Below, piece by piece: positions 7,741 to 15,950 of a stretch of 64,000 nucleotides of DNA; the stretch's first letter is position 1, and every line of letters starts with the position of its first letter. The DNA lies in IMG/VR virus record IMGVR_UViG_3300042897_000742, positions 29,872 through 93,871 of that record. One strand, written 5' to 3'. The notes under the pieces are model-generated. The model worked only from the letters and a program-made list of their open reading frames with translations. It had not been told where the DNA came from and searched no databases. The DNA is from a virus. A program made the translations under genes and the position numbers.

Positions 7741-8484
7741 ATGGCAACTAAAGAATCTCTTTTACAAACCGAAACAATAAATGGTAAACGATATTATGTT
7801 ATAGGAGAACATAAGTACCCTTCAGTTACCACTATCTTAGGATCAATGACAGATTCGTCTGGTCTTGATAAGTGGAGAAAACAAATAGGTGAAGCCGAGG
7901 CAGATAAGATCTCTAAGTTTTCTGCTAATCGTGGTACAATCATGCATCAAATGATTGAATATTATTTAGGTTCAGAAAAAGAAACTCAAAAAGAAAGGCT
8001 TAGAGAAGCACAGGAAAAAATCATTACCTTTGTTGAAGCAGAAGGTTTTACTGAAGATGAATTAGAAGTTGGCAGAAAATTATTCTATAGTTTTTATAAT
8101 AATGATCTCTTCAGTAAGATTGGTAAGGTTATAAGTATCGAGGAGACGATCTACTCCCACCAGATGGGAGGGTATGCAGGTAGAGTAGATAATATTTACG
8201 AGAATGTTTTATCTCATCTACTCATTCTAGACTTTAAGACATCCCGTAAGAGAAAGAAAAAAGAATGGATAGAAAACTATTTTATGCAGATTGCTGCATA
8301 TTTTCTAGCATATTGGGAAATGACCGGTAAAAAACCGGACGGTGGAGAAATCTGGATAGGTGTAGAAAATGATGAGCCTCAGGTTTTTGAACTTACCTGG
8401 GATGATATTCAAGAATATGGTAAGAAATTCTTATCCCTAGTAAAGGAGTATCATAAACTCAATCCATTACCTCAGAATATATAA
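7741..8484 (+). CDS. PD-(D/E)XK exonuclease (Cas4/RecB/MGME1-like)
   Basis: About 247 residues from the ATG at 7741 (MATKESLL). An in-frame ATG at 7723 would overlap the upstream gene. It shows RGTIMHQMIEYYL (the early His-containing helix), GYAGRVDNIYE, LILDFKTS (the catalytic D-x-K) and YFMQIAAYFLAYWE (the Q-x-x-x-Y motif). This order is diagnostic for RecB-family single-strand exonucleases such as mitochondrial MGME1 and many phage enzymes acting in recombination or replication. Specific role here is inferred. Confidence 0.88.
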   Translation: MATKESLLQTETINGKRYYVIGEHKYPSVTTILGSMTDSSGLDKWRKQIGEAEADKISKFSANRGTIMHQMIEYYLGSEKETQKERLREAQEKIITFVEAEGFTEDELEVGRKLFYSFYNNDLFSKIGKVISIEETIYSHQMGGYAGRVDNIYENVLSHLLILDFKTSRKRKKKEWIENYFMQIAAYFLAYWEMTGKKPDGGEIWIGVENDEPQVFELTWDDIQEYGKKFLSLVKEYHKLNPLPQNI

Positions 8485-8500
8485 AAAAACAAAATAATGA

Positions 8501-8809
8501 ATGAAACGCATACAAACATTCGAGAGCTTCTTAAATGAAAGCATATTAAATGAAGCAAAAGTTGTTATTTCTTTTGCTGAAGAGACTGTTTTTAGAAAGG
8601 CTCTTTCTGACGCAAATAAAATTTCAAGAGATTGGCGAGTCAAAATATCACCAGATAAGAAAGGTGAGTATGAAGGAGAAAAAGTTCCTTTTGCTATTGA
8701 AGTTTCAGGTAATGTTAATGATTTAATGGATTTTGTAAATGTTGCGACTGAGGTAATTAACGGAACACCTGTCTGGACAGATAACCAAAAAATATCAGAT
8801 TTATTTTAA
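8501..8809 (+). CDS. capsid-targeted small protein, 102 aa
   Basis: Begins MKRIQTFESFLNESILNEA, two consecutive L-N-E motifs of the kind cut by a T4-type prohead protease. The remaining ~80 residues form an alpha/beta domain (VVISFAEETVFRKALSDANK ..., ending in WTDNQKISDLF) that I do not recognise. Adjacent to a second tagged gene at 8812. Confidence 0.75.
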   Translation: MKRIQTFESFLNESILNEAKVVISFAEETVFRKALSDANKISRDWRVKISPDKKGEYEGEKVPFAIEVSGNVNDLMDFVNVATEVINGTPVWTDNQKISDLF

Positions 8810-8811
8810 TT

Positions 8812-9117
8812 ATGAAACATATTCAGTCATTCGAGACTTTTTTTGCTAGAACTCTATCTGAGGAATTAGACCAAACGAGACATAAAGCGGCTAAACATAT
8901 CGAGGATATTGAAACCGATAATGAGTCGGACAAAAAGGCTGAAAAGGATGCTCAGGATTATCTAGATGATAAAGCAGATTATTGCCCAAGATGTAAAGAA
9001 CATAAGGACGATTGCCAATGTGCAGGGGAGGATCCTTGGTCTACTCAAAATTATCATAGAGTACCTCCTGGTAAAAAGGAGAAGAGTAAAGCAAAACAAG
9101 ACTTCAAAACAAAATAA
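8812..9117 (+). CDS. capsid-targeted zinc-ribbon-like protein, 101 aa
   Basis: Begins MKHIQSFETFFARTLSEE, a variant of the shared N-terminal peptide with the cleavage-like motif LSE. The middle is acidic and lysine-rich. CPRCKEHKDDCQC near residue 62 could bind one zinc ion. The C-terminus is basic. Starts 2 bases after the previous tagged gene, suggesting joint expression. Confidence 0.72.
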   Translation: MKHIQSFETFFARTLSEELDQTRHKAAKHIEDIETDNESDKKAEKDAQDYLDDKADYCPRCKEHKDDCQCAGEDPWSTQNYHRVPPGKKEKSKAKQDFKTK

Positions 9118-9121
9118 AGAT

Positions 9122-9409
9122 ATGGAAAAGATTAATTTATTTTTTGCAAAACATGGATCAAAAGTAATCACAATTCTTTTGATTCTTTTATACTTTAAAT
9201 CATGCGGTGTTGATAGCGAATTAGAGAGACTTAAAAAGGAAGCTAAAGCAAATACCGAATTGATTAATAAGTTACCATCTGCAGCCGATGTAAAAATTGA
9301 AGGTTTAAATGCAGAGAAAAGAATGATCCAAGCAACAGATCGTAGAATGTTGGATGTACAACGCCAAAACGAAATTGAGAAAGAGATCGAAATATTACAA
9401 GGTAAATAA
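9122..9409 (+). CDS. small membrane protein with coiled coil, 95 aa
   Basis: ATG at 9122 (MEKINLFF). One membrane segment, VITILLILLYF at about residues 14-24, then a long charged helix (ELERLKKEAKANTELINKL ... IEKEIEILQGK). Topology N-in, C-out would resemble an inner-membrane spanin, but no lipoprotein partner is evident, so this is only a possibility. Its stop overlaps the start of the fiber gene. Confidence 0.65.
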   Translation: MEKINLFFAKHGSKVITILLILLYFKSCGVDSELERLKKEAKANTELINKLPSAADVKIEGLNAEKRMIQATDRRMLDVQRQNEIEKEIEILQGK

Positions 9410-12400
9410 TGGCAAATATCATACCAGGTGTACCAACGCCAAGTGATCCAACATGTGCTCTTACTATTTGCGGTAGAATTATAGCACAAGTAGATTGCAT
9501 TAAGTATATAATGCAAGGTACATCTGCATGTATTGATATTCAGTTTTTTGGCGCAGATGGTCAACCTCTTGACCTAGATCGTTTTTGCGAAATGCAAATT
9601 CAATTAACGAATGAATTTGAATGCGTTGTTGCAAATTTTTGGTATCCTTCTGTTCCAACTGGATCAAAGGGATTTGATATTGAGATTTTACAATACACTA
9701 CGACAGGTGGCAATATAGTAAATAAGGGTCTTCTTAGAATATGTTTATCAACTAACTGTACTCTTACTTCACCTGGTTCTGTTTTTGCAGAAATCATATT
9801 AAAAGAATGTTTACTTACTGGTGTTGAACAAATTATAACAGGTGTTCCTACACCACCTGAAGCAAACGGGGAAACCTTTGGTATTCCTTGTCTTCAGGTT
9901 GCAAATATACTTAATTCAAAAATCGCAAAGAATGGTGGTGCAGGGGGTTGTTTTCCTGGATACATTCCACCTCAACCAGGCAGTAGTGGAATAGGATATG
10001 CAATAGGATCAACTGGAGCAACAGGTATTCACGGGGCATCCGGTTTACAAGGAGAAGTAGGTTTAACCGGATCTACTGGACAACAAGGATTTATTGGTTC
10101 AACTGGGCTACAAGGGAATCAGGGGAATCAAGGTTTTACTGGATCAACTGGACCACAAGGATTTACTGGATCAACTGGACCACAGGGTGCAGGTGGAACA
10201 TTAGGTTATTGGGGTAGTTTCTGGAGCGCGCAAACACAACCTAATCCGGTACCAAATGGCGCTAATGCAATGACATTCAATAATACTGATCCTGATTCTA
10301 ATGGTGTTTCTATCCAGAATAATTCACAACTTACATTTGCATACGACGGTGTTTATAATATTCAGTTTTCTGCCCAGCTTGATAGAGTAGCTGGTCCTGC
10401 ATCTGCAAATGAAGTAGATATTTGGTTTTCAAAGAATGGCGTTCCAATACCTGATTCTAATACACATGTCGTTGTTGCAGGAATTACTTCTGCATCTAAA
10501 GAAGTAGCTGCATGGAATTATCAACTTAAACTTAATGCAGGAGATTACATTGAATTATACTGGTCATGTCCTAACACAAATGTAGAACTTATCTATGTTC
10601 CTGCTCAAGTAAGTCCTCTTCGCCCTGGTGTACCTTCTGTTATTCTTACTGCACAGCAGGTAACATATACTCAAACTGGTGCAACGGGCGCAACTGGTTC
10701 ACAAGGCGATCAAGGTTTTACCGGTTCAACTGGAACACAAGGTTTTACCGGTTCAACTGGAACACAAGGTTTTACCGGTTCAACTGGTCCTCAAGGTGCA
10801 GGCGGTACCTTAGGTTATTGGGGTAGTTTTTGGAGTACACAAACTCAACTTAACCCTGTGGCAGATGGGGCTAATGCAATGACCTTTAATAATACAGACC
10901 CAGACTCAAATGGTGTTTCTATTCAAAATAATTCACAACTTACATTTGGATATGATGGTGTTTATAACATACAATTTTCTGCTCAACTTGATAGGGTGGC
11001 TGGTACGGCATCTGCAAACGAGGTAGACATTTGGTTTGCAAAAAATGGAATAGACATCCCAGATTCCAATACTCATGTTGTTGTTGCTGGAATTACTTCT
11101 GCATCTAAAGAAGTAGCTGCATGGAACTATCAACTTAAACTAAATGCGGGGGACTACATTGAACTCTATTGGTCATGTCCTAATACCAACGTTGAACTTA
11201 TTTATATTGCACCAGAAGTTAGTCCAGCGCGACCTGGTGTACCTTCTGCAATTTTAACTGCTCAACAAGTAACATACACACAGGTCGGTGGAACTGGTGC
11301 AACTGGTATACAAGGCAACCAGGGTGATCAAGGTTTTATTGGAGCAACTGGAGCACAAGGTAACCAAGGTGATCAGGGGTTCATTGGAGCAACGGGTTTT
11401 GATGGAGCAACTGGAGCACAAGGTAACCAAGGTGATCAGGGGTTCATTGGAGCAACGGGTTTTGATGGAGCAACGGGTTTTGATGGAGCAACTGGAGCAC
11501 AAGGTAATCAAGGATTTATTGGGGCAACGGGTTTTGATGGAGCAACTGGAGCACAAGGTAATCAAGGTTTTATTGGAGCAACTGGGACACAAGGTAATCA
11601 AGGATTTATTGGTGCAACTGGTTTTGATGGATCAACCGGCCCACAAGGCGCGGGCGGCACCATTGGTTATTATGGATCTTTCTATAGCACAGCAATCCAA
11701 ACCAATGCAGGTGCCTCATCTGCTAATGTAATTACATATAATAACACTGACATAAGTAATGGTGTAAGTATAGTTTCAAATTCACAAATTACTATCGCTA
11801 ATCCAGGTATCTATAATATACAGTTTTCTGCACAACTTAACAAAACAGATAGCGGTGTTGATGAAGCCTATATTTGGTTATCAAGAAATGGTAGTAATGT
11901 TCCGGAGTCCAACACTATTGTTGAACTAGATAAGAATAATATGAAACAGGTTGCTGCATGGAATTTCCTTGTAGAGACCACCAACCCAAATGAATATTTT
12001 GAACTCTATTGGCACAGTACCGATTTAGATATAAGACTCTATGCTGAGCCTGGTTCAACTGGACCAACTAAACCTGCGATTCCTTCTGTTATCCTAACAG
12101 TTCAACAAGTTACATATACTCAAATAGGAGCATCTGGTTTAACTGGTGCAACTGGACCTGCTACTTCACTTTATTTACTTGAAGCGTATGCAAATGTGAC
12201 ATACACTTTACCAGGTGGTTTTACTGATGATACCTGTAGATATAGTATTGTGAATAATACGGTAAATGTACCAAGTGGTTGGTTTAATACATCAACATAT
12301 AGATTTACACCTCAAAAGGTAGGTTATTGGGAAATCACCGCATCATACGATATTTATAGAAATAGTGAAGCAAGTATGGCGATTAGGAAAAACGGTGGAG

Positions 12401-12570
12401 TAGTGGCAGCTGCCGGTTCTTTTAACGCGGTAGCCCAACAAATAACAAAAATTGTGTATCTAAACGGTTCAACTGATTATATAGACGTTATGAATACTGG
12501 TGGGGCATCAAACTCAAGGGCACAATTTGATAGTAGGTCTTGGTTCCAAGCGAGATGGATTGGTGAATAA
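9409..12570 (+). CDS. collagen-like fiber protein with three C1q/TNF-like repeats
   Basis: A 1053-residue structural protein. Residues 1-195 form an N-terminal domain rich in cysteine. Collagen-type G-x-x tracts (GSTGPQG, GATGAQGNQG) follow at about 199-262, 423-464 and 626-750. They separate three copies of a ~155-residue beta domain (about 262-421, 465-624, 750-904) sharing YNIQFSAQL and QVAAWN/EVAAWN. A further C-terminal domain spans about 914-1053. Collagen stalks with C1q-like heads are typical of trimeric phage fibers or capsid fibers that touch the cell surface or mucus. Copies 1 and 2 are nearly identical in protein but differ at many silent positions. Confidence 0.88.
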   Translation: MANIIPGVPTPSDPTCALTICGRIIAQVDCIKYIMQGTSACIDIQFFGADGQPLDLDRFCEMQIQLTNEFECVVANFWYPSVPTGSKGFDIEILQYTTTGGNIVNKGLLRICLSTNCTLTSPGSVFAEIILKECLLTGVEQIITGVPTPPEANGETFGIPCLQVANILNSKIAKNGGAGGCFPGYIPPQPGSSGIGYAIGSTGATGIHGASGLQGEVGLTGSTGQQGFIGSTGLQGNQGNQGFTGSTGPQGFTGSTGPQGAGGTLGYWGSFWSAQTQPNPVPNGANAMTFNNTDPDSNGVSIQNNSQLTFAYDGVYNIQFSAQLDRVAGPASANEVDIWFSKNGVPIPDSNTHVVVAGITSASKEVAAWNYQLKLNAGDYIELYWSCPNTNVELIYVPAQVSPLRPGVPSVILTAQQVTYTQTGATGATGSQGDQGFTGSTGTQGFTGSTGTQGFTGSTGPQGAGGTLGYWGSFWSTQTQLNPVADGANAMTFNNTDPDSNGVSIQNNSQLTFGYDGVYNIQFSAQLDRVAGTASANEVDIWFAKNGIDIPDSNTHVVVAGITSASKEVAAWNYQLKLNAGDYIELYWSCPNTNVELIYIAPEVSPARPGVPSAILTAQQVTYTQVGGTGATGIQGNQGDQGFIGATGAQGNQGDQGFIGATGFDGATGAQGNQGDQGFIGATGFDGATGFDGATGAQGNQGFIGATGFDGATGAQGNQGFIGATGTQGNQGFIGATGFDGSTGPQGAGGTIGYYGSFYSTAIQTNAGASSANVITYNNTDISNGVSIVSNSQITIANPGIYNIQFSAQLNKTDSGVDEAYIWLSRNGSNVPESNTIVELDKNNMKQVAAWNFLVETTNPNEYFELYWHSTDLDIRLYAEPGSTGPTKPAIPSVILTVQQVTYTQIGASGLTGATGPATSLYLLEAYANVTYTLPGGFTDDTCRYSIVNNTVNVPSGWFNTSTYRFTPQKVGYWEITASYDIYRNSEASMAIRKNGGVVAAAGSFNAVAQQITKIVYLNGSTDYIDVMNTGGASNSRAQFDSRSWFQARWIGE
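10006..11656 (+). repeat. collagen-triplet DNA repeats and duplicated domains inside the fiber gene
   Basis: Short direct repeats encoding G-x-x triplets lie at about 10006-10195, 10675-10800 and 11284-11656. The last block repeats GGAGCAACTGGAGCACAAGG and GGAGCAACGGGTTTTGAT several times with near-identical DNA, so it can expand or contract. Two ~480-base domain copies lie between the blocks. Confidence 0.85.
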
Positions 12571-12601
12571 TGCCATTAAGAATAAATAATTAAAATAAGT
12601 C

Positions 12602-13267
12602 ATGAAAAATAAACTTGTTCATTATTTTATCATAGGTATCTTCTGTAGCCTCTATTTCTTAGTAGCTACAATCTCTATGATAAACTCGGTTGCATTTTTT
12701 GACCTTGCTCATAATGGAGTTATGAACTGGGCACTTGCAATTGGATTTGAATTAGGAGCCGCGGCTTCTCTTGCTGCTATCATTATCCTGGATAAAACAA
12801 ATAAGACAATGGTATGGACATTGTTCCTACTTCTTACCGCATTTCAAATGATGGCCAATTCATTTCATGCATTCATAAATCTCGAAAACTATATGCCTTG
12901 GATAGAACTATTTGGTCTTGAAGAGGAAGAACCTATATTCCAAAAAAGAATTCTCTCAATTGTAAGTGGAGCCGTATTACCTATCGTGGCTCTAGGATTT
13001 ATTAAATCATTGGTTGATTACATCAGACCTGAAAAAACTGAGGAAACCGCAACGGCAGTTATTGAAAATAAACCAGCCGAGGTTCCTACAGAACCACAAA
13101 TAGAAACCCCTAAGGTAGTGGAAGAAAAAGTGGAAACCCCATCTGTTATTGGTGATTCAAAGGTAGGTCATGTTACTATAAACCCCGAAGTTACTGAAAC
13201 TAAAGAAGATGTAGTGGCTACCAAACAACAAATCCCACCGGTTAAAAATTACAATCCTAAGCCATAA
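12602..13267 (+). CDS. multi-pass membrane protein with acidic, proline-rich tail
   Basis: 221 residues. Four likely membrane segments: about residues 8-28 (YFIIGIFCSLYFLVATISM), 40-62 (WALAIGFELGAAASLAAIIIL), 68-88 and 118-138. The last ~80 residues are hydrophilic with many Pro, Glu, Val and Lys (VPTEPQIETPKVVEEKVE) and should extend into cytoplasm. Proteins of this layout occur in other large phages, but I know no function. The upstream AATAAATAATTAAAAT may be a late-type box. Confidence 0.75.
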   Translation: MKNKLVHYFIIGIFCSLYFLVATISMINSVAFFDLAHNGVMNWALAIGFELGAAASLAAIIILDKTNKTMVWTLFLLLTAFQMMANSFHAFINLENYMPWIELFGLEEEEPIFQKRILSIVSGAVLPIVALGFIKSLVDYIRPEKTEETATAVIENKPAEVPTEPQIETPKVVEEKVETPSVIGDSKVGHVTINPEVTETKEDVVATKQQIPPVKNYNPKP

Positions 13268-13308
13268 GTTTTACTTATGAACTTATTAACCCAAAAAAAT
13301 ATAAAGGT

Positions 13309-14022
13309 ATGCCAGCTAGAACCTATGATGATGAAGTGTTTCGCGAAAAGCGAACTATAAAAAATCCAATAAAATTTAAGATACCCCTAAATGAAGAACA
13401 AAAAGCAGCAAAGGATATTATTTTAGCAAATACAATAACTCTCCTTGCTGGTAAAGCTGGTAGCGGTAAAACATTATTAGCATGTCAAATTGCATTAGAT
13501 GGTCTATTTCGTAGACATTTTGAAAAGGTAATTATTACGAGACCTACTGTCTCAAAGGAAGAGATAGGATTTCTTCCAGGTGATCTCCATCAAAAAATGG
13601 ATCCATGGGTACAGCCAATTTATCAAAACATGTATCTCTTGTATGGAAAGGATAAGATTGATCCTTTTATTCAAAGCGGTCAAATTGAAATTGTACCAGT
13701 TTCATTTATGAGAGGGCGAACATTTCTTGACTCTTGTGTTATCGTCGATGAAGCACAAAACGTTACCAATGAACAGATGGAAATGATTGTTACAAGAGTA
13801 GGTCTTCGCTCAAAGATGATTATCTGTGGTGATGACGGTCAGGTTGACTTAAAGAATAAGAGCGATTCTGGTTTTAGATTTTTGTATAACTGCGCAAAGA
13901 AAATAAAACATCTTGCTGCTATTACATTATTTCAAAATCACAGAGATCCTATTGTTGATACTCTTATTGATGTGTATGAAGAAGAGAATTTAAGAAGAAA
14001 TGGCGGAAAGCCTAATAAATAG
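13309..14022 (+). CDS. phoH: PhoH-like ATPase
   Basis: 237 residues. Q-motif-like LNEEQKAAKDIIL precedes Walker A GKAGSGKT at about residues 48-55. IITRPTVSKEEIGFLPGDLHQKM is the PhoH family block, Walker B is VIVDEAQN near residue 145, and GDDGQVDL and FQNHRDP follow. PhoH-like ATPases are widespread in T4-like marine phages; an RNA- or phosphate-related role is proposed but unproven. Confidence 0.92.
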   Translation: MPARTYDDEVFREKRTIKNPIKFKIPLNEEQKAAKDIILANTITLLAGKAGSGKTLLACQIALDGLFRRHFEKVIITRPTVSKEEIGFLPGDLHQKMDPWVQPIYQNMYLLYGKDKIDPFIQSGQIEIVPVSFMRGRTFLDSCVIVDEAQNVTNEQMEMIVTRVGLRSKMIICGDDGQVDLKNKSDSGFRFLYNCAKKIKHLAAITLFQNHRDPIVDTLIDVYEEENLRRNGGKPNK

Positions 14023-14037
14023 AAAAAATGAACCATT

Positions 14038-14919
14038 ATGATATTAAAGAAAGGATCCAAGGGAAATGATGTTAAAGAATTACAAAGATTCCTTGGTATT
14101 AAAGATGACGGGAATTTTGGACCAGGAACTGAAGCCGCTGTTAAAAAATGGCAAGCCGCAAATGGTCTTACCGCTGATGGTATTGTGGGTCCTGCCACTT
14201 GGAACGCTATGGGTGTTGCTACTACTGATGCTTCGGAAAAAGTTTATACAACAACAAATGGATTAATAGTCAATCGCTATTATATGCCTACTGATGAGTA
14301 TTTACAAGGACCTATTAAACCAGAATGGGTATTCCTCCACCACACAGCAGGATGGCATAATCCTTATAATACTATTGATAACTGGGCAAAGGATACTCGT
14401 GGAAGAATTGCAACGGAGTTCGTTCTAGGTGGTCCTTCGGTTAGAGGTAATGACGATAAGTACGATGGTGTAATGGTCCAGGCATTTCCTGAAGGAAATT
14501 ATGGATGGCACTTAGGTCAATGTGGATCTCAAAAAATGCATAAGAATTCAGTAGGAATTGAGGTATGTAATTTTGGATATGTAGTAAATGGTAAAACATA
14601 TGCAGGTACTCAAGTTACACAATCCCAAACTGTTGAATTAGCAAAGCCTTTCCGTGGGCATAAAATATGGCATCGCTATTCAGATGCTCAAATTGAATCA
14701 TTAAGACTCTGGATTCTTTGGATTGCTGAAAGAGATAATATTGATGTAAGAGCAGGATTACCAGCCTTAATTAAAAAGAATGGTGCTGCTGCATTTGAGT
14801 GGAATGAAGATGCTTATTATGGTAAGGTTAAAGGACTATGGACTCATACTAATACAAGAAAAGATAAGGTTGATATGTTCCCTCAACAAGAATTGATGGA
14901 TATGTTAACAAACCTCTAA
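14038..14919 (+). CDS. endolysin: peptidoglycan-binding domain plus N-acetylmuramoyl-L-alanine amidase
   Basis: 293 residues. Residues 1-60 are a PG_binding_1 domain (GSKGNDVKELQRFLG, DGNFGPGTEAAVKKWQ, DGIVGPATW). The catalytic Amidase_2 domain follows: VFLHHTAGWHNPYNTID near residue 97, with a zinc histidine in HHTAG, TEFVLGG, YGWHLG near residue 160 and VGIEVCNFG. It would cut the amide between muramic acid and peptide in the host wall at lysis. No signal peptide is seen, so export must depend on a holin or the membrane genes nearby. Confidence 0.9.
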   Translation: MILKKGSKGNDVKELQRFLGIKDDGNFGPGTEAAVKKWQAANGLTADGIVGPATWNAMGVATTDASEKVYTTTNGLIVNRYYMPTDEYLQGPIKPEWVFLHHTAGWHNPYNTIDNWAKDTRGRIATEFVLGGPSVRGNDDKYDGVMVQAFPEGNYGWHLGQCGSQKMHKNSVGIEVCNFGYVVNGKTYAGTQVTQSQTVELAKPFRGHKIWHRYSDAQIESLRLWILWIAERDNIDVRAGLPALIKKNGAAAFEWNEDAYYGKVKGLWTHTNTRKDKVDMFPQQELMDMLTNL

Positions 14920-14935
14920 AAATAGAAAATATGAA

Positions 14936-15079
14936 ATGGCAAAAGCTAAAGCTGGTGTAACTGATTCTTTCAGAAAGAAACCTAAGGTATCACGACCTGG
15001 GATTCAGGCTAAGACAAAACAGTCTAAGAATAAGAAATCAAAGAATTACGTTAAACCATATAGAGGTCAAGGTCGCTGA
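14936..15079 (+). CDS. small basic protein conserved in T4-like phages, 47 aa
   Basis: ATG at 14936, TGA at 15077-15079. Product MAKAKAGVTDSFRKKP... with SRPGIQAKTK and ending in NYVKPYRGQGR; about one third Lys/Arg. I recognise near-identical proteins from marine T4-like phages, where function is unknown. The charge suggests nucleic acid binding. Starts 17 bases after the endolysin stop. Confidence 0.8.
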   Translation: MAKAKAGVTDSFRKKPKVSRPGIQAKTKQSKNKKSKNYVKPYRGQGR

Positions 15080-15182
15080 CTTAATGTCATAGACATTTTT
15101 GTATTTTCATGAAATCCATGACATTTTTTGTAGTGTTTTCTTAAAAATATAGTTTTGCACGGTTTTTATAGTATAATAAACA

Positions 15183-15200
15183 AATAGGGGAAACTCTATT
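15183..15200 (+). promoter_or_regulatory. GAAA-tetraloop hairpin in the leader of hsp20
   Basis: AATAGGG (15183-15189) pairs with CTCTATT (15194-15200), with one G-U pair, closing a GAAA loop. It lies 30 bases before the Hsp20 start and just downstream of TATAATAAA at 15172-15180, so it would fall near the 5' end of the message. Confidence 0.45.
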
Positions 15201-15229
15201 ATAATAAAAAACTAAAAAAATATTAAGCT

Positions 15230-15592
15230 ATGTTTTATTACAATTCAAATCACTTTGATAACCTACTAAAAGATGCATTTAAAGATTGGCCTACATGGTC
15301 AACAACATTAACATCAACTGGTAATCACTATTCAGAAAAAACTGATGATGGGTATAAGTTGGAAATTGCAGTTCCTGGCTTAACTAAAGAAGACCTAAAG
15401 GTTAAGATTATTAAAGGTGATCTTAACATTACCTGTGAAAAAGAAAATCACTGGGTTTCTCGTTTTGACAAAACATTTAATCTACCTAAGGATGCAAACA
15501 TTAAAAAGGTAAAGGCAACAGTTGAAAGTGGTATCTTATTAATTACAATTCCTGTAAATGAAGATCCTGAAAACATTGTTGAGATTATTTGA
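15230..15592 (+). CDS. Hsp20 / alpha-crystallin small heat-shock protein
   Basis: 120 residues with the alpha-crystallin domain: DGYKLEIAVPGLTKEDLKVKI, the conserved A-x-x-x-G-I-L-x-I motif as TVESGILLITIP, and a short C-terminal extension. Hsp20 proteins hold unfolded proteins in solution; T4-like cyanophages also carry one, possibly to aid particle assembly. The 150-base gap upstream holds a hairpin and an AT-rich promoter-like stretch, so it is probably transcribed separately from the lysis gene. Confidence 0.92.
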   Translation: MFYYNSNHFDNLLKDAFKDWPTWSTTLTSTGNHYSEKTDDGYKLEIAVPGLTKEDLKVKIIKGDLNITCEKENHWVSRFDKTFNLPKDANIKKVKATVESGILLITIPVNEDPENIVEII

Positions 15593-15621
15593 AACAAGAT
15601 AGGTAAACTTGTATATAAATA
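15592..15621 (+). promoter_or_regulatory. possible class B promoter containing TATAAATA
   Basis: AAAC at 15592-15595 and TATAAATA at 15614-15621 (19 bases from C). TATAAATA is exactly the T4 late promoter box. It ends 13 bases before the ATG at 15635. Confidence 0.4.
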
Positions 15622-15634
15622 AAAAACAATAGAT

Positions 15635-15859
15635 ATGGAAAATCAAAATCCTCAAGAATTAACCCAAGCACAGGCAGTAAATGTTTTAATCCAGGCCGCT
15701 CGCATTGCACAGTCAAAGGGAGCATTCACGCTTGAAGATGCAGAATTAGTTTCTAAAGCAATTAAGGCGTTTGTACCGGTTAACCAAGAAAATGGCCAGG
15801 ATCCTGTGATTAACGAGTCTTCTAATGAAGTCGTTGAACCGGTAATTGAAAAAGCATAA
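15635..15859 (+). CDS. small conserved phage protein, 74 aa
   Basis: Helical N-terminal 50 residues (LTQAQAVNVLIQAARIAQSKGAFTL, EDAELVSKAIKAF), then a short acidic tail. Proteins with this LTQAQ...GAFTLEDAE pattern occur in other T4-like phages; function is not known to me. A strong terminator follows the stop codon by 25 bases, so the hsp20-15635 unit ends here. Confidence 0.78.
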   Translation: MENQNPQELTQAQAVNVLIQAARIAQSKGAFTLEDAELVSKAIKAFVPVNQENGQDPVINESSNEVVEPVIEKA

Positions 15860-15884
15860 AGTGGTTAAACTCTTGGTTTTGATA

Positions 15885-15916
15885 GAGGATCTGAGAAATC
15901 AGATCCTCTTTTTTTT
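15885..15916 (+). terminator. rho-independent terminator
   Basis: Perfect 10-bp stem GAGGATCTGA / TCAGATCCTC with a GAAA loop, followed by eight T residues. It isolates the small gene at 15635 from the sugar gene cluster that follows. Confidence 0.95.
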
Positions 15917-15950
15917 CTTACAGATAAATAATAAAATTAAGAACCTGCAG

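Noticed and set aside
9122-9409. Inner-membrane spanin
   Set aside because: Topology fits but there is no lipoprotein partner nearby and the gene sits far from the endolysin; kept only as a possibility.
8962-9564. 200-residue open frame on the - strand
   Set aside because: It overlaps three well-supported + strand genes, and its product is rich in Ser, Ile, Phe and Cys as expected for an antisense shadow.
10006-11656. CRISPR-like spaced repeats
   Set aside because: Repeats are coding G-x-x triplets in frame, with irregular length and no unique spacers.
11254-11731. Repeat-rich frames on both strands inside the fiber gene
   Set aside because: They are out-of-frame readings of the collagen triplet repeats.
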